DNA of 64,000 bases from Corallococcus macrosporus. Lineage in GTDB: Bacteria; Myxococcota; Myxococcia; Myxococcales; Myxococcaceae. The DNA lies in the NCBI RefSeq assembly GCF_017302985.1, contig NZ_JAFIMU010000002.1, positions 372,001 to 436,000 on the forward strand. The letters run 5' to 3'. A model generated the notes under the pieces. That model saw only the letters and a list, made by a program, of their open reading frames with translations. It ran no database searches and was not told the origin of the DNA. Below are positions 26,691 through 34,427 of the stretch, piece after piece (within the stretch, counting starts at the first letter, position 1; each line of letters begins with the position of its first letter). The position numbers were made by a program, and so were the translations under genes.

Positions 26691-27444
26691 GCTCGACCAG
26701 AAGATGCGCGTGTTCGAGACCGCGCATGACCTGTGCGTGCTGCCCGGGGTGTTCATGGTGGCGCGCATCGATGGACGCGGCTTCACGCGGCTGACGAAGG
26801 AGGTGCACGCCTTCGAGAGCCCCTTCGACGTGCGCTTCCGGGACCTGATGGTCGCGACGACCGGGCACCTGATGGACTGCGGCTTCCGGGTCCTCTACGG
26901 CTACACGCAGAGCGATGAAATCTCGCTGCTGTTCCACCCGGACGAGGACACCTTCGGGCGCAAGACGCGCAAGCTCAACTCGCTCCTCGCGGGAGAGGCG
27001 AGTGCGAAGTTCTCGCTGCTGTTGGGGGACCTGGCCGCGTTCGACTGCCGCATCTGCGAGCTGCCGAATGCGGGGCTCGTGCGCGACTACTTCCGCTGGC
27101 GCAGCGAGGACGCGCACCGCAACGCGCTGAACGCGCACTGCTACTGGAGCCTGCGCCGCGAGGGAAAGGGCGTCGCGGAGGCGACGAACACGCTCATGCG
27201 CCTGTCGGTGGCGCAGAAGAACGAGCTGCTCTTCCAGCGGGGCGTGAACTTCAACGACCTGCCGAACTGGCAGAAGCGCGGGACGGGGCTCTACCGGGAG
27301 ACGTACGCGAAGGAGGCGCTCAACCCGAGGACGGGAGAGACGGTCCTCGCCGAGCGCCGCCGCCTCAAGGTGGACTCCGAGCTGCCGATGAAGGACGCGT
27401 ACGACGCGTTCATCCTGGCGTTGCTGGAGGGTGTGGAGCGATGA
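26677..27444 (+). CDS. Thg1-like protein (3'-5' nucleotide polymerase)
   Basis: 255 residues with the Thg1 palm motifs. RIDGRGFTRL has Asp32 (first metal ligand), and TQSDEISLLF has Asp80-Glu81, with the 48-residue spacing expected from Thg1 (29 to 77 in the human protein). A DAHRNALNAHCYW helix corresponds to the conserved HxNN-type segment. Thg1 proteins add nucleotides in the 3'-to-5' direction; the eukaryotic enzyme adds G-1 to tRNA-His, and bacterial Thg1-like proteins are known to repair 5'-truncated tRNAs. GTG 26677 is preferred to a frame start at 26527. It overlaps the downstream gene by 4 bp (ATGA). Confidence 0.9.
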   Translation: MKFDELDQKMRVFETAHDLCVLPGVFMVARIDGRGFTRLTKEVHAFESPFDVRFRDLMVATTGHLMDCGFRVLYGYTQSDEISLLFHPDEDTFGRKTRKLNSLLAGEASAKFSLLLGDLAAFDCRICELPNAGLVRDYFRWRSEDAHRNALNAHCYWSLRREGKGVAEATNTLMRLSVAQKNELLFQRGVNFNDLPNWQKRGTGLYRETYAKEALNPRTGETVLAERRRLKVDSELPMKDAYDAFILALLEGVER

Positions 27445-27908
27445 GCGTGGACCTGGACCGTTTGATGCGTCAGTACCGGGAGTGCGCCCGGCACGTGTGG
27501 AACACGTACTTCCAGCCATTGCAGGACGGGTGGCACGAGTTCATCGGCGTGGAGCAGGCGCTCCTCTCGGGCCTTGTCCTCGAACAGGCGGGCATCGACT
27601 CCACGCGGAAGTCTCTCGAGTACATCCAGGGCCTTCGCGTCCGCCCGGTCATCCCTCCCATGGGCTACCTGGACGTGTTCCTCGCTCCGGCGCGGGTTCC
27701 GGAGGATCGCGTGACGCGCTGGCGCCAAGGCGTCCTGAAGCCCGGGGAAGTGGACCTTCGGTTCCTCTGCTTCTTCGACTGGGCCGGGATGAACGACCCG
27801 CAGGACTATCGCTACGTGAGGGCACGGGTCCTGGCGACCGGACAGCCAGAGTTGGAAGGCTGTGACGTACTCCTGGAGTTCCAGGCCGTCTCCTTCGAGC
27901 GGGTGTAA
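27441..27908 (+). CDS. Unknown protein in the kinase/Thg1-like cassette
   Basis: 155 residues, overlapping the Thg1-like gene by 4 bp (ATGA). Content is alpha/beta: LMRQYRECARHVWNTYFQPL at the start, GVEQALLSGLVLEQAG, PVIPPMGYLDVFLAPARVPEDR and LRFLCFFDWAGMNDPQDYRYVRARV. There is no signal peptide, no transmembrane segment and no motif I can name. The overlap with the polymerase gene suggests a shared pathway, perhaps a regulator or substrate-binding partner. Codon use is like the neighbours. Confidence 0.75.
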   Translation: MSVDLDRLMRQYRECARHVWNTYFQPLQDGWHEFIGVEQALLSGLVLEQAGIDSTRKSLEYIQGLRVRPVIPPMGYLDVFLAPARVPEDRVTRWRQGVLKPGEVDLRFLCFFDWAGMNDPQDYRYVRARVLATGQPELEGCDVLLEFQAVSFERV

Positions 27909-28006
27909 GGCTTTACGGGCAATGCCACTCCTTGACCGTGAGGCGCTGTCCTACCCGGGGGATGGGGGATTGCGCGGCTTCGCCCGGGTGCCGCAGGATT
28001 CGCGCT

Positions 28007-28037
28007 CGCGCCGCCGGGTGCCCTGCGGCACGGCGCG
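28007..28037 (+). terminator. Possible hairpin between the Thg1-like cassette and the next gene
   Basis: CGCGCC (28007-28012) can pair with GGCGCG (28032-28037) and GTGCC with GGCAC inside. No T-run is present, so this may be only local secondary structure. Confidence 0.3.
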
Positions 28038-28058
28038 ACGGTTTCGAGGGGGAAGCAC

Positions 28059-28559
28059 ATGGTCATCTTTGGTTCGAGGCTCTACGGCAAGGTCGATGCG
28101 GTTCCGGGCCTGGGCTACGTGGCGACGAAGTTCGGTCACATCAACTTCGTGCCACTCATCCCGCTGGAGGGCTGGCTCGTCGTCGCCGAGGAGGGCAACG
28201 GCTGGAGAGGGCAGGCCATTGGCATGAGCGGCAAGTCCGTGCTCGTCGCGTGGGCGCGCTTCTTGTTCATCGTCGTGGGGCTCGGCTCGCTCGCCTTCGG
28301 CTTCATCGGCAGCACGAGCCACGATTCGGGCGGCATCCTCCTGCCGGGCGTGCTCGCGCTGGCGTGCATTGGCGGGCTCATCGCTTCGTACACCTGGAAG
28401 TGGGTCACCCACGCGTCGCCGGAGCGCGCGCTGGAGATCGCCCGGGAGGCGGGAGTGGGCGAGGCGGGGCTGGAGCAGCTGCGCCGCATGTACCTGATGC
28501 CCGAGGCCGCCGCCGCCGTCGCCGCGCCCGCTCAGCCGTGGACTCCGCCGGAGTCCTAG
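28059..28559 (+). CDS. Small membrane protein of unknown function
   Basis: 166 residues. The N-terminal 55 residues are soluble (GSRLYGKVDAVPGLGYVATKFGHINFVPLIPLEGWLV). Two transmembrane helices lie near 68-88 (FLFIVVGLGSLAFGFIG) and 92-112 (ILLPGVLALACIGGLIASY). A cytoplasmic C-terminal helix follows. ATG follows GGGGGAAGCAC. It ends 32 bp before the Hsp70 gene and might be cotranscribed with it. No family recognised. Confidence 0.7.
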   Translation: MVIFGSRLYGKVDAVPGLGYVATKFGHINFVPLIPLEGWLVVAEEGNGWRGQAIGMSGKSVLVAWARFLFIVVGLGSLAFGFIGSTSHDSGGILLPGVLALACIGGLIASYTWKWVTHASPERALEIAREAGVGEAGLEQLRRMYLMPEAAAAVAAPAQPWTPPES

Positions 28560-28591
28560 TCTTCGCCGAAAGGCTTTTGGGTTCTCCTCGC

Positions 28592-30355
28592 ATGAGTCAT
28601 GTCGTTGGCATCGATCTGGGCACCACGCATTCCCTGGTGGCCGCGCTCGACGGCGCGGGCCGTCCCAACCTGCTGACCAACCGGTTGGGGCAGCGGCTCA
28701 CGCCCTCGGTGGTGGGGCTGGACGCGGAGGGGCGGCTCCACGTGGGCGAGTCCGCGCGAGCGCAGTTGCTCGTGCATCCGGAGCGCACCATCGCGGAGGT
28801 GAAGCGGCGCATGGGCCGCGACCTGCCGGTGACGCTGGGTGACCGCCGCTACAGTCCCACGGAGATCTCCGCGCTCATCCTGCGCGCGCTGCGTGAGGAC
28901 GCGGAGCGGGCGCTGGGCGGCGCGGTGACGGAGGCCGTCGTCACGGTGCCTGCGTACTTCAGCGATGCGCAGCGCCAGGCGACGAAGGATGCCGGTGAGC
29001 TGGCGGGGCTCAAGGTGGAGCGGTTGCTCAACGAGCCCACCGCCGCGGCGCTCGCGTACGGCGTGAACCACCTGGACGCCGAGCAGTACGTGCTCGTGTA
29101 CGACCTGGGCGGCGGCACGTTCGACGTGTCGGTGCTGGAGATGTTCCAGGGCGTGCTGGACGTGAAGGCCTCCGCGGGCAACAACCAGCTCGGAGGCAGC
29201 GACTTCGATCAGGCGCTGGCCGCGTGGCTGGGCGCGGAGTTCGAGCGCACCCACGGCGTGTCGCTGACCGGGAACCTGGCGGCACAGGTGCGGCTCAAGG
29301 CGGCGGCGGAGGCCGCGAAGATCGCGCTCACGGCTGTGGATGCCACGCCCGTCATCGTGCCGTTCCTCGCGCCGGGGCGGGGAGGCACGCCCGCGTCGCT
29401 GGAGGTGGAGGTGACGCGCGCGCGGTTCGAGGCGTTGATCACGGACCTGGTGCGCTCCACGCTCGAGCCGATGGAGAGCGCGCTGCGCGACGCGAAGCTG
29501 TCGAAGAAGTCCATCGCGGAGGTGGTGCTGGTGGGCGGCAGCTCGCGCGTGCCGTTGGTGCGCCGGCTGGTCGCGGAATACTTCGGGCGCGAGCCCCGCG
29601 AAGGCGTGCACCCCGACGAAGCGGTGGCGCTGGGCGCCGCGCTGCAGGCGGGGCTGAAGACGGGCGCGGTGAGCGCCGCGCACGGCATCATGATCACGGA
29701 CGTGTGTCCGTTCACGCTGGGCGTGGAGGTGCAGGCGACGGTGGGGCGCGAGCGGGTGGGGGGCGTCTTCTCTCCGCTGATCCCGCGCAATACGACGGTG
29801 CCGGTGTCGCGCACGGAGACCTTCGCGACGACGGCGGACGGTCAGCGCGCGGTGGAGATCCGCGTGTTCCAGGGCGAGGCGCGGCTGGTGAAGGACAACC
29901 TGCTGCTGGACGCGTACACGGTGGAGGGAGTGCCGCCAGGCCGTGCAGGGGCGGAGAAGGTCGCGGTCACGTTCACGTACGACATCAACGGCATCCTCGA
30001 CGTCACGACGCGAGTGGTCTCCACGGGCAAGGAGGCCACGCTCGTGGTGGACAAGCGCTCGCAGCGCCTGGGGCCGGAGCAGCGGCTGGAGGCGAAGGAG
30101 CGGCTGGCGCGCGAATGGGGAGCGGCACCAGGAGCACCCGTGCCCGTGGCGGCGCCGCAACCTGTGTCTCCGGAGGCCGATGCGGATGCCCTGCTGACCG
30201 CCGCGACCGAGCGGATCGCGACCGCGCCCGCGGGAGTGCGTCCCCGGCTGGAGTCGCTGTGCAACGCCCTGCGTGAGGCCCGAGCCAAGGGAGACCGCGC
30301 CGCCGCGGCCCGCCTGGATGCCGAGCTGACCGACCTGCTGTTCGACCTGGGCTGA
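28592..30355 (+). CDS. Hsp70-family chaperone (DnaK/HscC-like)
   Basis: 587 residues, shorter than DnaK (about 640). The ATPase domain (about 1-370) is complete: GIDLGTTHSLVAAL, PAYFSDAQRQATKDAGELAGL, NEPTAAALAYG, VYDLGGGTFDVSVL and VVLVGGSSRVPLV. The substrate-binding beta-domain is present (DVCPFTLGVEVQ, NTTVPVSRTETFAT). The C-terminal helical lid is short and the tail ends DLLFDLG with no EEVD-type end. This suggests a specialised Hsp70 of the HscC sort, not the housekeeping DnaK. It precedes a TPR-Lon protease and a J-like protein, its likely partners. The start is ATG 28592 just before SHVVGIDLG. Confidence 0.93.
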   Translation: MSHVVGIDLGTTHSLVAALDGAGRPNLLTNRLGQRLTPSVVGLDAEGRLHVGESARAQLLVHPERTIAEVKRRMGRDLPVTLGDRRYSPTEISALILRALREDAERALGGAVTEAVVTVPAYFSDAQRQATKDAGELAGLKVERLLNEPTAAALAYGVNHLDAEQYVLVYDLGGGTFDVSVLEMFQGVLDVKASAGNNQLGGSDFDQALAAWLGAEFERTHGVSLTGNLAAQVRLKAAAEAAKIALTAVDATPVIVPFLAPGRGGTPASLEVEVTRARFEALITDLVRSTLEPMESALRDAKLSKKSIAEVVLVGGSSRVPLVRRLVAEYFGREPREGVHPDEAVALGAALQAGLKTGAVSAAHGIMITDVCPFTLGVEVQATVGRERVGGVFSPLIPRNTTVPVSRTETFATTADGQRAVEIRVFQGEARLVKDNLLLDAYTVEGVPPGRAGAEKVAVTFTYDINGILDVTTRVVSTGKEATLVVDKRSQRLGPEQRLEAKERLAREWGAAPGAPVPVAAPQPVSPEADADALLTAATERIATAPAGVRPRLESLCNALREARAKGDRAAAARLDAELTDLLFDLG

Positions 30356-30363
30356 GCGCGCGG

Positions 30364-30707
30364 ATGCCGCCGACCGAACTCCCGTGCCTCACCGGTTCGT
30401 TGATCCTGGCCGCGATACCGCTTCAGGAGCACGCAGGTGCTTGAGCAAACTCAAGCGCACGGTGGAGCCACGCCCGGCCGGAACGTCAGGGGCGATGGGC
30501 CTGTGTGCGATGCAGATTCAGGAGCCGGCATGCTCCTGACTGAGTTGAGCTTCGCGATGGTGCCGCGTCCGGCCGGAATGCCGGGGGCGATGAGCCTGCA
30601 TGTGCTGCTGCCTCAGGAGCACGCATGCTCCTGACCGAACTCAAGCGCGCGGTGGTGCTGCGTCCGGCGGAGCCCTCGGCGCGTCTGGCATTGGCCGAGG
30701 CGCTCTT
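30364..30707 (+). repeat. Degenerate 95-bp tandem repeats covering the start of the TPR-Lon gene
   Basis: Three copies begin with TCAGGAGC at 30423, 30518 and 30613. Spacing is exactly 95 bp, and the third copy contains the ribosome-binding site and first codons of the TPR-Lon gene. Copy 2 reads ATGCTCCTGACTGAGTTGAG and copy 3 ATGCTCCTGACCGAACTCAA. A partial, weaker match (GAACTC 13 bp after an ATG at 30364) may be a fourth copy out of register. Copies 1 and 2 match along their whole length; copy 3 matches for about 57 bp and then diverges into the gene. Because 95 is not a multiple of three, each copy has a different frame. Confidence 0.8.
30530..30634 (+). CDS. Possible upstream peptide ORF overlapping the TPR-Lon start
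   Basis: A 34-residue frame from the ATG of repeat copy 2, preceded by AGGAG. Its TGA (30632-30634) lies inside the first codons of the TPR-Lon gene (ATG 30625), giving a 10-bp overlap. The first residues MLLTEL repeat those of the protease. Could be a translational coupling peptide or simply an echo of the duplication. Confidence 0.3.
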   Translation: MLLTELSFAMVPRPAGMPGAMSLHVLLPQEHACS

Positions 30708-32145
30708 CCAGGAGCGCGACTTTCGCGGCGCCGCGGAGCATGCGCGCAAGGCACTGGACCTGGGCGGTGGCGGTCCCGCGCGTCGCCTCCTGTGCGGAGC
30801 CTGGGCTCGTGATGGCAAGCGGGCCGACGCGCTGAAGATGCTGGAGACGTCCGTTCGTGAAGCTCCGCGCGATGCATCCCTGCGCGCTGAGCTGATCACG
30901 TTCCTGGCGGAGGAACGGCCGGACGACGCGCTCGTGCATGCGCTCGAGGCCGCCGAAGCCGCACCCGGTGAACTGGAGGCCTGGCGCGCCATCATCCGGC
31001 TGTGTGAACGCACGAACCGTCCCTCCGAAGCCATGCCCGCGCTCAGGCGTGCGCGGCTGCTCGCGCCGGAGGATCCGCGCCTCGCGGAGTCAGTGCTCAG
31101 TGCACGTTCCGCGCTCGGACTTCCGGCCACCACCGCCATGCTGGATGCGCCTCCCCTGGAGCAGGCCGCGTTTGCGCTCAAGCTGCCCACGGCGCGCGCC
31201 GCGCTCTCCCAGGCAAAGCTCGAGGCCGCCGTGGATGCACTCTCCCGAGGTGCGCTCGCGGAGGCGAAGCGGCAGCTCGTGGTCGCGCCCGCTTCGACCC
31301 GGACCGGCGCCGCCGCGGCCCTGCTTCGCGCGGAGTTGCTGTGGCTGGAGGGACGTCCCGCCGCTCAGGTGGAAGAGGCCCGTCGCGCCGTGGTGGACAT
31401 GCCCGGTGCACCCGGGGCCGCCGCGCTGCGCCTGGGTGATCACCTGCTCGAGGCCGGCGCGCTGGATGAAGCGCGAGAGCTCTATGCCATCGCGGCGGCG
31501 AACGGAGAGTCCCTGGCGGCCGCGGGCCGCGAGGCCGAAGTCGCCGAACGTCGCCGGCTGCTCGCGCGCGACCTGCCCGCGGTGGGCCGCGTGGGTGTGC
31601 TCGGCTGGCATCCGGGGGGCGGGCATGTCTCTCCGCTGGAGGCGGTCGCGGTGCCAGGGCGCGGCGTGCTGCGGTGCAGTGGCCACGTGGGCCCCGAGGG
31701 CCAGGAGGCCGCGGACGTGGCCTTCAGCGTGGTGCGTGCCCGCGCGCCCGCGCTGAGCCTGGGCACGCTCACGACCCGCTACGACCTTCACCTGCACTAC
31801 ACGGACACCGAGGTGGGCAAGGACGGCCTCTCCTCGGGGCTCGCGCTCTCGCTCGCGGGCCTCTCCGCGTACACGCAGCGGCCTCTGCCCGCGCGGCTGG
31901 CCGTGACGGGCGAGGTGACGTTGAACGGCGAGGTGCGGCGGGTGGGCGGCGTGCACGAGAAGCTGGTGGCCGCGTACCTCGAAGGCATGCGCGTGGTCGT
32001 GCACCCGCGCCGCAACCTGGATGACGTGGCGGCGCTGCCGCCCGAGGTGGCCGGGCGCCTGCGCCTGATCGCCGTGGACAGCTTGGATGAGGCGTGGCGG
32101 CTCGTGAACGCGGCCGTGAACACGCCAGGACTGGAGCGAAGGTGA
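30625..32145 (+). CDS. TPR protein with a C-terminal Lon-type (S16) protease domain
   Basis: 506 residues. Residues 1-330 are helical and Ala/Leu/Arg-rich with TPR-like repeats (LRPAEPSARLALAEALFQERDFRGAAEHARKAL). The C-terminal 165 residues are a Lon proteolytic domain: HLHYTDTEVGKDGLSSGLALSLAGLSA holds catalytic Ser403 (KDGLSSG), and VGGVHEKLVAA holds Lys446. The Ser-Lys spacing of 43 equals that of E. coli Lon (679/722). There is no AAA+ module and no ATP motif, so unfolding or delivery must come from elsewhere; the adjacent Hsp70 and J-like protein are candidates. The stop overlaps the J-protein start. The ATG follows AGGAG. Confidence 0.85.
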   Translation: MLLTELKRAVVLRPAEPSARLALAEALFQERDFRGAAEHARKALDLGGGGPARRLLCGAWARDGKRADALKMLETSVREAPRDASLRAELITFLAEERPDDALVHALEAAEAAPGELEAWRAIIRLCERTNRPSEAMPALRRARLLAPEDPRLAESVLSARSALGLPATTAMLDAPPLEQAAFALKLPTARAALSQAKLEAAVDALSRGALAEAKRQLVVAPASTRTGAAAALLRAELLWLEGRPAAQVEEARRAVVDMPGAPGAAALRLGDHLLEAGALDEARELYAIAAANGESLAAAGREAEVAERRRLLARDLPAVGRVGVLGWHPGGGHVSPLEAVAVPGRGVLRCSGHVGPEGQEAADVAFSVVRARAPALSLGTLTTRYDLHLHYTDTEVGKDGLSSGLALSLAGLSAYTQRPLPARLAVTGEVTLNGEVRRVGGVHEKLVAAYLEGMRVVVHPRRNLDDVAALPPEVAGRLRLIAVDSLDEAWRLVNAAVNTPGLERR

Positions 32146-34427
32146 ACAACGAGCCCCGCCAGAACCCCTACGAGGTGCTGGGCGTCGAGAAGGACGCGGA
32201 AGCCCGCGCCATCAAGAAGGCCTACTTCGAGCGCGTCCGGCAGAACCCGCCGGAGACGCACCCGGAGGAGTTCCGGCGCCTGCGCGAGGCCTACGAGCTG
32301 CTCTCCGACCCGGAAGCACGTCAGGCCTTCGACGCCAGCACCGCCGCGCAGGCCGACGGCCCGGAGGCCGCGGGCAACGCGCACCTCAAGGAAGCCATCA
32401 ACCTGTTCGAAGCCGGTGACAAGGAAGGGGGCCGCAAGGTCCTCACCACGCTCCTCACCGAACAGCCGGACTTCCACGACGCGCGCCTCCTGCTGGGCCG
32501 CCACTTCCTCTTCGAGGGCGAGTTCAAGCAGGCGCTGGCGGAGTTCGACGCGCTGCTCGAGCGCGCACCCGAGCACTGGCAGGGGCACCTGCAGCGGGGC
32601 TGGGTGCTGGTCCGCCAGGAGCGGCTGAAGGAGGCCGCGGACGCCTTCTGGCGCGCGGGCAAGCACGGCCCCACGGAGGTGGGCCCACGCGTGGCGTTGG
32701 CCGACTGCCTGGAGGCGATGGGGCAGGTGGCCGACGCGATTGAAGTGCTCACGAAGGCGCAGGAGCTGCCCGGCGTGTCGCGGATGGACGTGCTCGCCCT
32801 CAAGGTGCGGCGCATCGCGACGATGCTGGAGTACGGCCAGGACGCCGACGTCGAGACGGACCTGAAGCAGCTCGACGCGGAGCTACCGGAGAGCGCGGAC
32901 CCCGAGCTGCGCCGGTGGACCGGAGGCCAGCTCTCCTCCGCCGCCGCGCACCTCTTCGCCCAGCAGAAGTCCAAGGCCGCGAACCGGCTGCTCGAGTTCG
33001 GCCGCCGCTTCAACCCGGAGAGCGCCACCGAGGTCGCGTACCCGACCTGCGTCAGCCTGGACGTGGACGCCCTGCCGGCCGTCACGCGCGAGTGGCTGCA
33101 CTCGGAGGCGGAGCGGATTGGCGGGTGGCGCGTCGTGGCGACCTGGGTGATGCCGGCCCTCTTCACGCTGGCGCTCGCCACCGGCACCTGCTTTCTGATG
33201 GCCTCCGTCTTCTTCGGGACCTCCGAGCGCGGCGTCCTGGGTTGGATCGGGTGCGCGCTGTTCGCGGCCATCGCGTTTGGCATCACCTGGGCCCAGGCCC
33301 GTCAGCTCAGGCGGGTGATGGCGAGCCCCTATGGCCGCTTCAACACCATCCACCCCCTGCACCTCATCGAGGTGGCCATCGACCGCATCACCGTGTGGCC
33401 GCTCGTGCACCTGCAGGACATGCAGCTGGTGAATCACCAGAACAACGGCGTCTATCAGCACACGGCGATCGAGATGCGCTTCAACGGCAAGCGCATGACC
33501 CTGACCGTGCGAGGCAAGGACAAGGCGGAGGAACTGGCCAACGAGTTGATTGCCCGCCGCCGCCGGGTGCTGGAGCTGCTCGGCCGGGGCATGCTGGACG
33601 CGGAGAGCGGCGTGGAGCACCTGCCCCCGGCGCTGCTGGCGCGCGCGGACAAGGCGGGCCACGTGCGAGCACAAGCGCCACGTTCGCCCTGGCCCGGCGT
33701 GTTCGCCGCCGCGGGCGTGGGCGTGGTGCTGGTGGGCGCCGCCGTGTGGCCGCAGCAGCGGATCGCGGCGGAGCACTCCTGGACGCGCGTCGCCTTCCAA
33801 GGGGACCTGAGCTCCCTGCTCGAGTACCTGCGCGAGCAGCCCGACCCCCGCTTCGCCCCGGAGATCCAGGCCCGCGTGGACGCGGAGCTGGGCAGGGCGC
33901 ATGCACTGCTCGAAGCGCGGTTGGATCCAGGCAGCCCCGCGGCCCCGTCCCGCGCGTTCTTCACGGGCTTGCTGAAGGGCGTCTCGCGCACGCACAGCCG
34001 CCGTCTGTCCGTGACGTGGGAGGCGCCCAACGGCAAGCGGATGCCGCCAGGGGATGATCCGTCGGAGCTGCTCATTGGTGCGTGGCAACGGACCGTGAAT
34101 GAAGCGCTGGGGCAGGGCGTGCTGGTCGTGGATGGGGGACGGGGCTCGCGCCATGAGGGGCCCTCCCTGCTGACGCTTCGTGTGCGGGAGGACTTGCGTC
34201 CCGGCGCGGGAGGCACGTCGTCCCAGCGTGTCTGGTCGGTGGTCCAGGAGGGGCCTGGCGCGGACGCGGCGGTCCCGCCGTTGGAGCTCGTGGCGGACGC
34301 GGCGGATCCGCGCGCCTCGGAGGTCCTCTTCCATGCGTGGGTGGACCGTTGGCACCTGCCTGGTGCGGGCGATCGCCGCCCGTTGTTGCTGACTGCTTCG
34401 ACGCTTGGCCCGGAGGCCCAGCCGTGA
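32142..34427 (+). CDS. J-like domain protein without HPD, with TPR repeats and membrane helices
   Basis: 761 residues. An N-terminal J-like domain (about 8-66, NPYEVLGVEKDAEARAIKKAYFERVRQNPPETHPEEF) carries NPP where the Hsp70-activating HPD should be. TPR-like repeats follow to about 320. Two transmembrane helices lie near 330-355 and 365-382, a PH-like or beta segment covers 400-460, and another transmembrane helix lies near 510-530. A C-terminal soluble domain ends in KWxxPG-like repeats. J-domains with a YPPE-type segment at this place are known in bacteria and may act as non-stimulating J-like adaptors; function is inferred. The GTG start overlaps the protease stop (GTGA). Confidence 0.82.
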   Translation: MNNEPRQNPYEVLGVEKDAEARAIKKAYFERVRQNPPETHPEEFRRLREAYELLSDPEARQAFDASTAAQADGPEAAGNAHLKEAINLFEAGDKEGGRKVLTTLLTEQPDFHDARLLLGRHFLFEGEFKQALAEFDALLERAPEHWQGHLQRGWVLVRQERLKEAADAFWRAGKHGPTEVGPRVALADCLEAMGQVADAIEVLTKAQELPGVSRMDVLALKVRRIATMLEYGQDADVETDLKQLDAELPESADPELRRWTGGQLSSAAAHLFAQQKSKAANRLLEFGRRFNPESATEVAYPTCVSLDVDALPAVTREWLHSEAERIGGWRVVATWVMPALFTLALATGTCFLMASVFFGTSERGVLGWIGCALFAAIAFGITWAQARQLRRVMASPYGRFNTIHPLHLIEVAIDRITVWPLVHLQDMQLVNHQNNGVYQHTAIEMRFNGKRMTLTVRGKDKAEELANELIARRRRVLELLGRGMLDAESGVEHLPPALLARADKAGHVRAQAPRSPWPGVFAAAGVGVVLVGAAVWPQQRIAAEHSWTRVAFQGDLSSLLEYLREQPDPRFAPEIQARVDAELGRAHALLEARLDPGSPAAPSRAFFTGLLKGVSRTHSRRLSVTWEAPNGKRMPPGDDPSELLIGAWQRTVNEALGQGVLVVDGGRGSRHEGPSLLTLRVREDLRPGAGGTSSQRVWSVVQEGPGADAAVPPLELVADAADPRASEVLFHAWVDRWHLPGAGDRRPLLLTASTLGPEAQP

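Noticed and set aside
27932-28591. Upstream extension of the Hsp70 frame to 27932
   Set aside because: Overlaps the membrane protein in another frame and shows no protein pattern; the Hsp70 fold starts exactly at 28592.
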